DNA of 64,000 nucleotides, from NCBI RefSeq assembly GCF_018873765.1, contig NC_057925.1:57424970-57488969 (forward strand), given 5' to 3'. A model generated the notes under the pieces. That model saw only the letters and a list, made by a program, of their open reading frames with translations, was not told where the DNA came from and did not search any database. Origin of the DNA: Telopea speciosissima (lineage: Eukaryota; Streptophyta; Magnoliopsida; Proteales; Proteaceae). Below are positions 10,015 to 22,800 of the stretch, one piece after another. The translations under genes and the position numbers were made by a program. Every line of letters begins with the position of its first letter. Positions within the stretch are counted from its first letter, which is position 1.

Positions 10015-12789
10015 TCAATCATCATCAGGTATTCTCTCCCCATTACATTCAAACCATCTGCGTTCGTTTGCATCAAGATGTTGGGAATTAATTTCTGGGA
10101 TTTCTACTTCCCATCTATTGATGGAAGGTACATGTTTGATCTTCTCCCAATCTTCTCCACCTTCTTTAACCCTCTCAAGGAACTCCTTTGGCATACCCAA
10201 TGAAACTTTCTGTAGTGTTGTGATGTGCCTCAGCCCACCAGGAATCCATTTTAACCCAAAAATGTAACTAAAGTCCAATATCCTCAGGTTAGGCATTGCT
10301 CCTTCTTCCACTATCCAATACCTTAACCAATCAAAATAAGTAAGAGTCAAAATCTCAAGTTTAGGAAAACCCCGTTTAGAGCATTTCATCACTACTCCAT
10401 CGTATGGGTGCCAATCCATATGGAGGTCTTGTAATTGGGGCAGCTGCTCCAGTGTCGCCATCATATCTTCCATTAGATGCGTGCAAGCCAATCGCAGCTT
10501 AGTGAGACTCCTTGGGAAGTCAGGTAGCTCAAGTATGCATCCAACAATGTTGATATCATAGAGATGTTCATGGCCCAAAAATGAAGGGAGATATCCACCG
10601 TATCCATAATCTCTCAAGTATAGGACCTCAAGGCTCACCAAATTGACTAGTGCTCGGTACAATGCCTCTCCGAATACATCCATGAGTCCATCCTCACCTC
10701 CTAGTACACGCAGTTCCCTGAGATCTTTCAACATTTCGAGTCCATCCTCTATCCAGTCTCCTGTGTGAAGACATAGTGTCTGGAGATTGCTTAGATTGCA
10801 GAGGCTTCGATGAGTGGAAAGGCGACTGATCCGCTTCCATTTTCCGCTAGAACATAGAAGATGTCTTAACTTGTCTAATTTTAAAATTTCAATGGGGAGA
10901 GACTCAATACTGGTTTTGTCCAAATTGAGAGTTTGTAGATTATACAAGTTGCCAATCCAAGGTGGAAGAGTTTTCAATTTGGTTCCACATAAGCTCAAGT
11001 ACTTTAGAAAAATGAGCTTTCCTATTTCCTTAGGTAAGGTTTCAATACCTGAGGCATCCTCTAGATCCAACACATTAAGTAGTTTGAATTGTCTACAAAG
11101 AGAAGGGGACATTTCAGTGAAACAGACTACTGAACGGAGAAGATTTGAACTTGAGGAACGACAATAATCTGTAGTATCTTCTTCACTGTAATTAACACGA
11201 TGAAGGGCTACACGACGATTACATTTCAAGGACTTCTCAGGAGTGGAGATGTCAAGAAAGTTACCTTCTTGAGCTTCTGAAATTGCCAAGTTCAAGAGGA
11301 GATCATGAATAATAAATGATTCAGGTTCCCCATTTGATTTCCACTTCGCAACTTGGATCAGGTTCCTCTGCATCAGCTCCTCAAGGCATTCTTTGCCCAC
11401 ATCTTCTATTCTTAAATTCCCTCTAGGTTCCAGAAATCCCTCCGCAACCCATAGCCGAATCAATCTGTCCCTCTGGATCTCAGTATCTTCTGGGAAAGCC
11501 CCAAAATAAAGAAAACAGGGCTTCAAGTGACAAGGTAATTCAGAGTAACTCAAAGCTAATGCCTTATGACACTTACTTGACTCTAGATACCAGTTCACAC
11601 TATCAAACACATTCTTCCATGCAGCAACAATCGGTCTCTTTGTCGATAAAAGGCCTCCCAATACCACAATAGCTAGGGGCAATCCATCACATTTGGCAAC
11701 TATTTTCTTTGCCAGATCTTTCATCTCCTGGTTAAGACTTGCTTCTGTGTCTCTATCAACTGGGGATTTGAAGACCACCTGTAAGAAAAGTTCCAAACTC
11801 TTCTCTTTATCCAAAAGTTGTAGCTTGTGTGAAGGAGCAATGGGATCAGCATACCGGGCTACACCTTCATCACGAGTTGTCAGCAACACTCTACATTGCT
11901 GACTATTGCATGGAACAGGGAAGACACCTTTAAGTTTATCCCAATCTTCTATAGTCCATACATCGTCCAATACGAAGAGATAGTTCTTCTTCTCTCTGAG
12001 AAAATTAGAGAGCCTTGTCTCTAATATTCTAGCCTCCATTGACGCCAATGCCACTTTCTCTGCTTCTGTGAGCACCATTACTTGTTCTATGATATTGTAC
12101 AAAACATCTCTCATTGTATATTCTTTTGATATATAAACCAAGGCTTGACAATCAAAGTACCTTTTCACATCACCTCTGTTGTAGATTTTCTGAGCAAGGG
12201 TGGTTTTCCCCAATCCCCCCATTCCTGTAATTGAGACAACACCAAACCGTCCAAGGGGCTCCTCGTTCATCAGCAACTTCGCCAGCTCCTCTGCTTCGCT
12301 TTGCAAGCCCACAACATCAATGTACTGAAATTTTTTCTCACCTGAAGCTTCAAGTTGATGTGCTGGAGCAGATGTTTGACCCTCCTCAAATTGATGAATC
12401 TCCAAAGGTGATTTCTGATCTGAAAGCTTCTTGAGCTTTCCTTTAATCCCTTCGATTTTCCCTCTTAGCTCATGGGCATCAATTAAAAGTTTTGGGAACC
12501 TGGTGATCTTTCGAACAACACCGGCATTTCGCTTCTGCACCACTTGGTACACAAAACCATCGATGGCGTCTTCTGCTTCGAATGCTAACTGTCTGAGTTG
12601 TCTTACCCACTCTTTCACCCGTTTGCATTGGTTGTGTATTGCATCTGCATCCTTCAGATACGCAGTCATCAGCATGAGTTCTTTGCAAAGTGATTCCACT
12701 TCTGGCTTCACTTCTAAGAGGTAATTAACTTCATCTGTTACTAAGAAGCCTAATTTCTGTACCAGAGCAAGGATCACACTCGCAGCCAT
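10015..12789 (-). CDS. CC-NB-LRR disease resistance protein (NLR-2), complete single exon
   Basis: A 924-aa intracellular immune receptor of the RPM1/RPP13-like coiled-coil NLR class; role inferred from family. Rx-type coiled coil at residues 1-130 with EDAID at 73-77. NB-ARC: P-loop GMGGLGKTT at 189-197, kinase-2 LFVLDDVW at 271-278, RNBS-B CRVLLTTRDEG near 299, GLPLA at 369-373, RNBS-D CFLYFGAFPE at 425-434, and IHD in the MHD position at 494-496. About 12-14 leucine-rich repeats run from 550 to 890, ending in an acidic tail. Length is normal for the class and all nucleotide-binding motifs are intact, so it is probably functional. The ATG at 12787-12789 precedes the conserved coiled coil and has no upstream in-frame competitor. 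It lies head-to-tail with NLR-1, about 7.8 kb away, as expected for a tandem resistance gene cluster. Confidence 0.95.
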   Translation of the reverse strand: MAASVILALVQKLGFLVTDEVNYLLEVKPEVESLCKELMLMTAYLKDADAIHNQCKRVKEWVRQLRQLAFEAEDAIDGFVYQVVQKRNAGVVRKITRFPKLLIDAHELRGKIEGIKGKLKKLSDQKSPLEIHQFEEGQTSAPAHQLEASGEKKFQYIDVVGLQSEAEELAKLLMNEEPLGRFGVVSITGMGGLGKTTLAQKIYNRGDVKRYFDCQALVYISKEYTMRDVLYNIIEQVMVLTEAEKVALASMEARILETRLSNFLREKKNYLFVLDDVWTIEDWDKLKGVFPVPCNSQQCRVLLTTRDEGVARYADPIAPSHKLQLLDKEKSLELFLQVVFKSPVDRDTEASLNQEMKDLAKKIVAKCDGLPLAIVVLGGLLSTKRPIVAAWKNVFDSVNWYLESSKCHKALALSYSELPCHLKPCFLYFGAFPEDTEIQRDRLIRLWVAEGFLEPRGNLRIEDVGKECLEELMQRNLIQVAKWKSNGEPESFIIHDLLLNLAISEAQEGNFLDISTPEKSLKCNRRVALHRVNYSEEDTTDYCRSSSSNLLRSVVCFTEMSPSLCRQFKLLNVLDLEDASGIETLPKEIGKLIFLKYLSLCGTKLKTLPPWIGNLYNLQTLNLDKTSIESLPIEILKLDKLRHLLCSSGKWKRISRLSTHRSLCNLSNLQTLCLHTGDWIEDGLEMLKDLRELRVLGGEDGLMDVFGEALYRALVNLVSLEVLYLRDYGYGGYLPSFLGHEHLYDINIVGCILELPDFPRSLTKLRLACTHLMEDMMATLEQLPQLQDLHMDWHPYDGVVMKCSKRGFPKLEILTLTYFDWLRYWIVEEGAMPNLRILDFSYIFGLKWIPGGLRHITTLQKVSLGMPKEFLERVKEGGEDWEKIKHVPSINRWEVEIPEINSQHLDANERRWFECNGERIPDDD

Positions 12790-13445
12790 TTTTTCTTTTT
12801 TATGCTTTAAACATCAAAAGCTTTCTGGCTCTTTAGAGCTTACAAGCCCAGGTACTCACTCTTCTTCTGTTCTCCTTCTCAGTTCTTATCGTTCCTTCCT
12901 TCAAAACTTAAAAATATTTTCTTCTTCTTGGGTATAGTGATCAGAATACAAAACCAAAAAAAATACCATGAATATTGCTGCAATGAAGCTAACCAGATGA
13001 ACAGAGCACATGTTCTTGTAATGGCCCGAGGTCAAATCTCGATGACAAAATGAACAAAACGAAACCTGATAACTTATTAAATCAATAAGGTGGGTGGTTA
13101 AATGATTTTTTTTTCCCAGTAAGACAATGAAATGTGTTGGACTTTAGCCATGAGAAAGCTTGATATAATAGAAGACTGAAACAGCAAAATATTATTATTA
13201 TTATTGTCCATATAACTAATAAGATCTAGTTTCAATTCCCATCTGCATTGGTGACTCCAACATTGCAACTCAGGCTCGCCTAGATTCAAGCATTTGACAT
13301 ATTTTACCTTGTGCTCTAAGCACTAGTTTGGCAAAATAAATTGTCTAAACTTGCATCTGAAGGTACTGTAGGCCTAAGAGCTATGGGAGTATGAGACCCT
13401 GATTCTTTGCATGTGACTTCAACAGTTCAACATTATAAGAAGGGA
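12790..13445. other. 5' flank of NLR-2
   Basis: Upstream sequence of NLR-2 on the minus strand, with a CTTCTT-rich leader and an (ATT)n microsatellite at about 13190-13206. No gene. Confidence 0.4.
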
Positions 13446-13622
13446 AAAAGGACTCTGTTTGTCAGGGAGTGTGGCCCATGCTTCCGAACACTAGATTGGG
13501 CGACGCGAAATGATCATCCCGTCCCATGAAAGACAGAAATCTCATCCATGTAGATGCTTCTATATACATTTTCATTGGCCCTTGGCCCGGCACATGAGCC
13601 AAACTCCCAGACAAAGAACACG
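13446..13622. mobile_element. Palindromic MITE, about 177 bp
   Basis: Inverted arms: GTCAGGGAGTGTGGCCCATG on the left, and on the right the inverted counterpart of CTGGGAGTTTGGCTCATGTG. Same style as 36048-36216 (GGAGTGTGGCC...). Ends approximate. Confidence 0.6.
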
Positions 13623-14029
13623 ATATCCTTCATTAAATTTTTTAACCAAGGCAGCTCAACTAGGATCTTGAAGGAAATCTGTTTGTATTTTCAAGTAGTT
13701 CTTGTTCTGAGAGATTTCTAGGAACAAGAAGTGGTGCATGGACAAACATGGTAAAAGATACATGATTGAATTTGTGTTTAAAATTTGACATGTGGCTAAA
13801 ATTATGAGTTCTGCCCATTCCCATTAATAGGGAAATACTCATCTATAAAAAAAAAATTTACACATGTTTAGACTCCAAGACATATAAGATAGGACTGAGT
13901 TTCTCTCCACCATGGTGAGGAGTGTATCTCTTCACCCACTACTTCTGGTGGTTGGATGGGACTCCTAGAAAGGACAATGTGGAATCGTAAATGAGAATAT
14001 TCAATTAACAATGAGATCCCTATTAGATA

Positions 14030-14830
14030 AAGCTCAGTTCCTTCCAATCTTGAACATTTGTTCCTTCTGCAACATTGAAACTGAATTTGATTAGCACCTA
14101 TTCGCGTCTTGTACTTTCTCTACTCACTGATCCTTTCAACCTTAAGAGAAACTCTGACTTCCTCTATCTGTTTTTTCTATTACTAGTTATTTCCTATGGC
14201 ATTCTAGAAACACTCTACTAATGGGAAACTAGACCTCGTTGCTCTAATTACTAACATTAGCAGAATAGTGAGTAATCTGAAAATACTTACCAAGCCTCAA
14301 CCTGAACCTGTTGTTGACTGGTTTCACCCTTCGCTAATTAATCTTACTAGCTTTATCTGTTATGGATCATCCACTGATGGGAATTTCAACATTCAAACTA
14401 AAGAAGTGGGCTAAGCGCTTGTGATATGTTTTAGAAAGAAAAAAAAAGGTGTACTGGTATATGCAGAATATGGATTTACACCCCAAGAAACAGTGACGAG
14501 AGGATTGCAACAAGGACCATATGAGATAACATGTCAATGAGAAGCAACAGAATAGAAGTCTGAATAGATTCATTGGAGCTTTCACCGTGGCTACCAGAGG
14601 ACAGTATGCATGACTGGCCTTGGGAATTCTTTCCCTTCCTGCTAGATATTTTGACTATTTTGAAACAATTCCAATTTGTAAAAAATTTTGAAACAGCAGG
14701 TCTTGGATTAGTATACATCATAACCTGGCAAATCGGGCCAGCCTAACCAGTGGACAGTTGAGATGATTGGTGAATCTACATTTTTGTTCTTCTTTGGTGC
14801 TCATTGTGAATATACATTATCCATATCATC
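14030..14830 (+). pseudogene. Decayed LINE fragment (zinc-binding and RNase H region)
   Basis: Plus-strand conceptual pieces include C-FCNIETEFD-HLFASC, resembling the zinc-binding region after plant LINE reverse transcriptases. Next comes a linker with LKILTKPQPEPVVDWFHP that precedes RNase H in such elements, and near 14700 HHNLANRASLTSG, like the end of an RNase H domain. Many stops and frame changes. Boundaries uncertain. Confidence 0.5.
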
Positions 14831-14970
14831 CATCAAGGGGGGGCAGAGGGGGAAATGGGCAAAAGTCCAACATATTAGAAGAAGATTTTAACCCAAACTG
14901 AAGCCTTGACGGAGTCTAAATCAAAAGTATTTGAAATTCTATAATAGTTTTATCAAGGTCAACTTAAATA

Positions 14971-15358
14971 GGGATGTAAATGGATAACCGAAAATCCGAA
15001 TCTAATCCACATCTGTATCCATTTAGGGACATCTGTATTCATTTAAAGATGTCCGGAAAAATATCCGAATACTTAATAATAAAAAATTAAATAAATAATG
15101 ATCTTGAGGGTTTTTGAAGGTTTAACAAGTTCTAGAATATGAAGAAAAGAGAATCATGATTACGAGATATGGATTGAGACTAAATTGAATCTGCTAGTGG
15201 GGAGGAAGGTCCGGGTTACACAAAGCATAGATGTAAACAGATGATCGAAAATCCGAATTCAATCCGCATCTGTTTAGAGATATCTGTATTTGGTTAGGGA
15301 TCCGGATCCGATCACATTCGATCCGTATCCGAGCCGAATCCGATCCGTTTACATCCCT
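14971..15358. mobile_element. MITE with GGGATGTAAA... inverted ends
   Basis: Left end AGGGATGTAAATGGATAACC, right end GATCCGTTTACATCCCT, inverted to each other. The interior is rich in ATCCGAAT/ATTCGGAT words. A relative lies at 49446-49712. Probably hAT-type, by end structure only. Confidence 0.65.
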
Positions 15359-16300
15359 AGACAAGTATAAAAAATTACAGTAATTTCAACTATATTTAAA
15401 AGAAATATAGTTATATTTGAAACATTAGGATTTATTCTATCCATGGTTTTTAACAGCTGGATCGAATCGACTCATTCAACTCAGAATCAACCAGCACCAA
15501 CTCTAATTAAACCCCATTTTTTCAGACTATATATATCCAACCAAGATCAGACAAGTCCAGCCAATTTAAGAACAATTCAAATCGGAATTGATGGAAACGA
15601 AACCCAAAATTCCGATTCCGAGTTTTCAACTCTTGATTCTGTCACTGCTGGACATGCAGCATTTTTGGATGGACGCTGGTGCATCCATGTCATAGAGGGC
15701 ACCACTCCTCTTGACCAGGCTCCCCGCCTATTTTTGCAATTTCCCTGCTCCTGATTGCAGGCTATTCAACATTAATCTCATACCATAGAACTAATGACAT
15801 CACAAACTATGATCAATTCGAGCAACTCACATTGATCTAACACCATATTTTGATGCAAAACATGAATGGCAATGGACTAAGGACAGGGAGGGAAAGGGCA
15901 GGGAAAAAAAGTTCACTACAACATTGAATATATCGAATGAAGTATTGAAAAAAAATTGGCAACTTGGTGCCGAAGGTTTCACATACTATGCACAGAACAC
16001 AAATAACCCAATTTGGAACAGCAATGGTGAGAATTCTATACTTCAATTCTCTTCCTCACAGGAAGCCATTCATAACACATAGGTGGAGCATTCTCTGTAC
16101 AAAGCTCTGGTTAGCAAGCTAGTCAAAAAGAAAAGGAACTAACCTGAAAAATTAATTGTACACCTATAGATCACATAAACGATGAGGGGAATGGGAAAGA
16201 CTAAAAGCTACAATTCGGGTCATAAATCTCAACCCTATGACAGCATAATTACCTGAGGTTGCTGAGAATGTGCAACACATGCATCTCTAAACAAGCCAAA
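15359..16300. other. 3' flank of the OBERON-like gene
   Basis: No gene recognised. The part next to 16301 should contain the 3' UTR of the minus-strand gene. A short open frame at 15443-15754 (+) has no recognisable features. Confidence 0.4.
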
Positions 16301-16869
16301 TCAAGTGCTAAGGTTTATTTTTGCAGTTTCCATTTTTAACAACAGATCTTGAATTTCCGCTTCCATCCTCATTTTCATATTGAAATACTCACGATGTGAT
16401 CTTTCAAGAATCTGTAGTTCTTCAAGCTTTTGTCTGCGCCTTTCCTCGGACTCAGCCAAACATAACTTTGTAATTCGGCTCCCATATTCTTCTTCAATCT
16501 TTTCATTCTTAGCAATTGCAATGCGTTTCAGGCCTTCAGCCTCTCTTCTTGCATCATCTGCCCGTGCTTGGAACATTTTTGCCTCTGCCTGTTTGATTCT
16601 CACAATGCTCTCCAGCTCATCAATGACTGGTTTCTTTTCTACACTCTTCTGCAACTGTGAATCCTCATTCGACCGACCTACCCGATCCCAATCCAATATG
16701 GGAACCCCACTACCAGCATTTTCTAGTTGTGGAGTAGTCTTTTCAGTTGAAACAGATGTCAGCCACATAGCTTCTTGGCTTGGTCCAAAGACCCCACTGC
16801 TTAACTCTGGGTTCCTATGGGATTGTTCCTTTCCAGAAGCAGAGGTGTTGCCCAACTTGGAATCAGTTT
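16301..16869 (-). CDS. OBE4: OBERON4-like, exon 2 (C-terminal coiled coil)
   Basis: Last coding exon. The acceptor reads CTCTAATTGCAG on the minus strand. The split codon G|AA gives Glu, joining EFLT to ETDSKLGN. The exon codes a heptad-rich coiled coil ([19 protein letters not shown] ... [19 protein letters not shown]) and ends at TGA 16301-16303. This coiled coil mediates OBERON dimerisation in the family. It is 14.7 kb away from exon 1. Confidence 0.88.
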
Positions 16870-19800
16870 CTGCAATTAGAGGAAAAGTAAAAGATGTAAA
16901 CAGCAATGTCCTCGTCTCAAACTCCAAAAGTATATATAAGCATTGCAAATGATTATGACAAAGACAAGCATGTCTGAAGTTGTAAAACACTTATGCAAGC
17001 CTGAAGTAATGATATCAGACCAGCACATACATGATTGAAGACCACAAAGTCCAGATCACAGTGCAGTCTGTGAAGAAGCTTCCGTTTCGATGTCATGCAG
17101 GTCTACAGTTGTGGCATGCCCTACATCAGTCTTCCCAAGGGCTTATAAATAAGGGTATACCCAGTGCATTAGGCTCCCGCCACTGCGGTGTCTGGGGAAG
17201 GTCATAATGTATGCAGCCTTACCCCTGTTTTCGCAGAGAGGCTGTTTCCAGACTCGAACCTGTGACCACTTGGTCACAATGGAGCAACCTTTACTGTTGC
17301 ACCAAGGCTCGCCCTCTTCCCTAGGGCTTATAAGCCATACTAATTCTTCTGGAGTAATAATTCAGTTTTGAATACGTTTCTTATTGTGTCCACTTTAAGT
17401 TCATATGAGAAGAGTTACTATCTAGTTTTTACAGAGAATCAAACCATGATCTATAAGCCTCTAATGCCTGGTTGTCTAGCCCTACAAATATAGGCTAAAT
17501 CTTGTCAGCAGAGGAGGAAATTACTTGAACGAGTACAATGTTTTCAGAAGTTTATTTTGAAGCCCTATTTAATGCAAGGTTTGGAAGGTTGATTCCAAGT
17601 GTTGACATAGCAGTTAGCACTTGCTCAAGATAAGTCTTATGATGCTTCTCCAAGGTTAGGAGTCCCCAACTCAATTGTTCTTGACATCAAAGTTAATTCT
17701 TGAAAGTAAAACCTTATTTACACTCCTACTCTTAGTTGTCAAGGTGTCACCTAAGCGACACCTAGGTGTCCAGGCGCTTGACAGTGAGCTGGGCGGCCTA
17801 ATGCCAAAAGTATGCTTCGAAACAGGAGCACGCCTTGTAACCCTAAGCGTCGCCTAGGCGTCTGAATTGGAGCCATGGTCCACTTTGGGTATTGGGCGCC
17901 CGCTTTTATTTACAATATTTTTTTTATTTTTATTATATAAAGTGATTCTAGTTCTAACTTCTCTATTCGTTTATGTACAGGTTCTAATTGAGGTGAGAAG
18001 CATGGAATCATTATGTTTTTGTTTTTAAAAAAAAAAAACCTAACCAAAATCAAGTTCATTTCATTGATTCATTCACACTATTGCTATGCAAAAGATAACA
18101 GAAGTCTGGAGACCCCAAGTACGTGGCACACTGGCACCCTTCCTTCCAGGCAAACACCATCTCTAGCGGCAGCGGTAAGTTATTTTATTTTATTATTCCT
18201 CTTTTTTTGCTACTGCAGTTTCTACTGCCCTGCTTGGTCAATCATTAAGAACTCAAGTACACAAACGTACAAGCCTATAGTACAAATTCCTTTCAAATAA
18301 AGTCATCTATGTTACATGTTTAATTTATTGTGTTTATTTTTTCTGTCTTAGCTGTTTTGCAATTTGCAATTTTGCATTCTCATTTCTCACTGGTTTTACT
18401 TGCTCTTATAATATATGTTCATGTTGAGAGTGCTGGAATGATCTTGATTACCCTTTTCATTCTTGAATTAAACTTAAGAAAAAGAAAAAAATTAGTTAGC
18501 TGTTGGCATATGTTGATTGAATTTGCTATTGCTGTAAAGTATAATGGGCTGTTAATTTATTCATGTATGTGTAGCTTACTGGAGGATGATGTTTCACAGA
18601 GAATTAAAGTAGGATGGATGAAGTGGAGACCAAAGTGCTGTGTGACCGACGTATTCCTTTAAAGCTGAAAGGGAAGTTCTATAGGACTGTTGCTCGACCG
18701 GCTATGATGTATGGGGTAGAATGTTAGGCAGTTAAGAAGTGTCATATTGAGAAGCTATGTGTAGGCAGAGATGAGGATGTTACGATGGATGTGCGGAAAA
18801 TCTAGGAAGGATAAAGTACAGACTGTGAACGTATTAGAGCTGACTAGGGAGTTGCCTTGATCAATGACAAGCTATGAGAGAGTCGTTTAAAGTGGCATGG
18901 TCATGTCCAAAGGAGGCCTAGGGACGCCCCAGTAAGGAGGAGTGATATGATTCCGATTGAAGGAGCGAAAAGAGCTAGGGGCAGGCCTAAAATGACCATA
19001 GTAGAAGTTGTGAGGAAGGACTAGACATGCATAGTCTAGGTCTTGTACCAAGAATGACCTCGGAAGAGCCTGTTGGAGGGCAAGGATCCATGTAACGAAC
19101 CCCATTTAGCTGAGATTCTCCTGGTATGCTAGGCTGTGCCTCTTTCCTCTTACTTTCTTTTTTCACTTTCATTTTTCACCTTTCAGCTTCCATTTTTCTT
19201 TTTATTTTCCATCTTTCATTTGTCATTTCCCATTTTCATTTCTCATCTCATTTTTCCATCTCTCCATTCCCCTTTTTTTGTTTAGACCTCAGTCTTCTCT
19301 ACTTTGGTTTGTTTGGATCCATGTCGCCGGCCCAATTAAGTTGGGATAAGGCTGAGTTTGTTGTTGTTGTTGTGTAGCTTAGTAGTTAATTTATTCATGT
19401 ACGTGCAGCTTACTAGCTAATTTTATTAATGTATGTGTAGCTTACTAGTTGCTAGCTTTAATGGGCTGTTAAATTGTTCAAAAATCATACTTGCTGAAAA
19501 CTTTTGTATGCACAGTGTCTAGGCATCACCTAGACGTCCAGGTGCCTTGTCAACTAGGGTCGTTGTGGCCTTGCCCCCAGGCCCCTCTCTCCAACACCTT
19601 GCGTCGCCTAGATGCCGTGACAGCTATATATGCTTCCTTAGTTCTTTATATCCTATACTTTGTTCATTATTTGTTGGTTCTCTCATATTAAGTCCTTACT
19701 AGCATAATTATTTCATGTAGAATTGATATGGCTTCTACGTTGATTCTTGATGTGGCTTAAATGTTGATAGAGAGAAGAAATCGCATAAGAAAGAGGGGGG

Positions 19801-22800
19801 AGGGGGGCGGAGAGTGCGCACGCACATAGCCCTCTGGCTACTCAAACCAGAAACTCAATTCATTCTTCAAATATATTCAACGATGGGGAGTTATACCATA
19901 TATAAAGAGAAATAAAAGACTACTAAAAATAAAGACCAACTTTCTAACTAGGAAACTAAGAACAATTGGGAAACCAAAGTTCAAACATAGCCTACGTCTA
20001 AAATAAACTAAAAGACATTATTTCCCCAAATAACATAAATCCTACTAAATTCCAAAAACTCAATCTGGACCCGGTTCATCTCCATCTGGATACCAAACTG
20101 GGTTTGGGTCGGTCCAAGGTAGTGTATCTGCATCAATTCCCCCGGTGTTGAGAAAAACTCATCCACGAGTTTTGTAGAATGGTAGAAATAAAAGCTTACG
20201 AGCGGGGGCTATAGGTTCCCTATTTGCAACTTGAAGAAAATCCAAAATATGAAGCTTTGGAGGTGCATCCATTGATGGAAAATCGTGGGGAAGAACGAAC
20301 TCATGATGTGGAATAGCTTTCACTACACTGGAATCCGTCGTTACTTGGTCCACGATCTGCTCATCTTCCGTTGCCACTATTTGTTGTTCTGATTGAGGCT
20401 GTATCACTGGTGCTGCCTCCTTTGGCTTGGAACAAACATCGTCAACTAACCCATGAAGAATGAATGTATGGGGCATGTGAAAAGGATGTAGAATGCACAA
20501 GTTTCCATCACAATCAATGATACCTTTTCATTCTGCTAGCCACTCACGACTCAATTTAATAACACGCCAAGGATAATCAAACACTTCACAATGAGCTCCA
20601 TCACAATACTAAGAAACGGAGAATTTGACGAATACATAAGAGTGAATAATGATCTGGTCGTTCTTGGATAACGTCTCTACCACAGATCGTGAGACGAAAT
20701 TGTTGTTTTGTCGTTCATCAATAAACAATATGGTAAGCTTTCCATTAGGCAACTAAACTCTGAACTTGAACACACAAGAATCCACGGCCAAGGTTGTATT
20801 CGGAATCGGTATAGGTCCACACAAATAAGAGAATATGTAAGTAAGAGTTAATGGCAAAACAGTGAATAGATGAAGTTTATGACACTAATGGCAAAACTGT
20901 AATTATGGGAAGTGCAGCTAACACACAAGGGGATAGAGTATCATGTATAGGGTAAAGGGCAAACTGGGAAGTGGGTGAAAAAAGGGGATAAAACAGAATT
21001 AATAAAAACTGAGGGGCAGTTCAGGAAAGAAAAAGAAAAGGAACAGAAGAATCATCGTGGGGTGGGGGATATGTTAGGAAATAAAAGGAGGAAGGGAATC
21101 GATTGAACAAAAGAGGGAGAGGGGGATGTTACCGTTACTGGAACCAGAGGAAAAGTGTGAGGAAAATGATGGAAGCTGAGGAAGACGATGGGGCTGGGTG
21201 GGAATCGACTTTGCAGTCAGAACAGAACGCCAACGAGAATGCGAACTTCAAACTGCAGTCCACGATCCGACAGGAGCAGCGTCCAATTTAATGGAAATAT
21301 CACTTGGTACAAAGGATTTTGTTCTCCGGGAGGTGGATGTTAGGAGCAGTGGTGGTGTCATCTGAAACCAGAATCCAGGTATGCAATTTCTTCTTCTTTT
21401 TTTCCTTCTTCTCTGCTTCTCGATTTTTCTCTTCTCTTCTTTCTGTCCCGAACTCTCTTCTCTCTGCACTTTTTTTTTGTTTGGTTCTGGCGGAACCAAG
21501 GAAGTGCGCAATGGTGGGTTAGGGATTATGCTCAGGGAATCGAAAGAGATGGGATTGGGGGTTTGTCGGTGGGAATCTCTGGGGTGGGGTGGGGTGGGTC
21601 GACGGAAGGAGTGATCTTTTTTTTTTTGTGGGAATCGCAGGAATGGGCTGGGTTAGGGTTTCAGTGGATGTCAAAGGGAGGGATGGGTTTAGGTTTCACT
21701 GCGTTGGGAAAGAAAAAGAGGATAGGGTTGCTGTGATGTCACAGGGGATGTTATCGCAGATTTTTTTTCACTACCGCTGGTCGCAGAACAGTAACGAAAG
21801 ATAGGGGATAGAGAAGAAGAAGAAGAATGGGATGAGAGAGATGGACAGGGAAGGAGATGGATACTTCGGCTCTGATACCAAATTGGTGGAGGGCCGGTTA
21901 GGAGAAGAGGGGAACTTGGTAGAAATCAGAGTTGCAGGGAGGAAGAGAGAAGAAGAGAGAGAGGGGGGGGGGGAAGAGTGCTCACGCGCACAGCCCTCAG
22001 GCTACTCGAACCATAAACTCAATTCGTTCTTCAAATTTATTCAACGATGGGGAGTTCCACCATATGTATAGAAAAATAAGACTCCTAAAAATAAAGACTA
22101 ACTTTCTAACTAGGAAACTAATTCAAATTAGGAAACTACGAACAACTGGGAAACCAAATATCCTACGTAGCTAACTTTAAAAATAAAGATAATAAAATAA
22201 TCTAAACGATATCATTTCCCCAAATAACATAAATTCCTAAAATCCTACTAAATTCCAAAAACTCAATCTGGACCCGGTTCATCTCCATCTGGATACCAAA
22301 CTGGGTTTCGGTCGGTCCAAGGTAGTGTATCTGCATCAGGCATATAAGCATAATTATATCATTGCTAAATGCTAATTGCTATGCTAGATATAATGGAACA
22401 ATGGACAGCCGGATACATAAAATGATGAAAAATACTAGGGTGCCTAGACAACGCCTAGGAGAGCGCCTTGTCAACTACTGCTTAAGCAAAGGTCGCCCAG
22501 GTGCTGTGACACCTATGCTCCTAGTATTTCATTTTATTTTGAACTCAATACCACTATTTGTTTCTAGTCAATCAAACCCCCTTCATTCCAAGGTCACACA
22601 TTACCCTTAGTATTTGTTCGATGTATGACAACTGGAACTGAAACAAAAAGATATAAAGGACTTAGAAAAGACACTTGCAACACGCAAAAAGGAGATTTTG
22701 AATATCTGCAAAAATTTAAATTAAAAACCTATGCTTCTTTACTCGGACATTCCCAAGATAGCAATAGGTGACAGTGCCTAATGGAGATGCTAAATGTAAC

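Larger units (their letters stand above)
19762..22338 (-). mobile_element. Non-autonomous LTR retrotransposon (LARD/TRIM-like)
   Basis: Two direct repeats (about 19762-20135 and 21884-22338) end in the same GGTCCAAGGTAGTGTATCTGCATCA phrase on the plus strand (only the last 20 bases matter) and share ATTCAACGATGGGGAGTT and CCCGGTTCATCTCCATCTGG. Next to the right repeat, GGCTCTGATACCA (21868-21880) is the complement of a TGGTATCAGAGCC tRNA-Met primer site. Next to the left repeat, AATTCCCCCGG is the complement of a polypurine tract. The element therefore reads on the minus strand. The 1.75-kb interior has no gag or pol, so it depends on another element. Left boundary and target duplication are uncertain. 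Confidence 0.8.

Noticed and set aside
10814..11167. 117-codon plus-strand frame
   Set aside because: Antisense shadow of NLR-2; the matching frame at 236-526 is the same shadow on NLR-1.
16380..16952. 190-codon plus-strand open frame
   Set aside because: Antisense shadow of OBERON4-like exon 2.
20159..20500. 113-codon minus-strand frame inside the LTR element
   Set aside because: No recognisable domain and outside any gag or pol similarity; kept as part of the mobile element.
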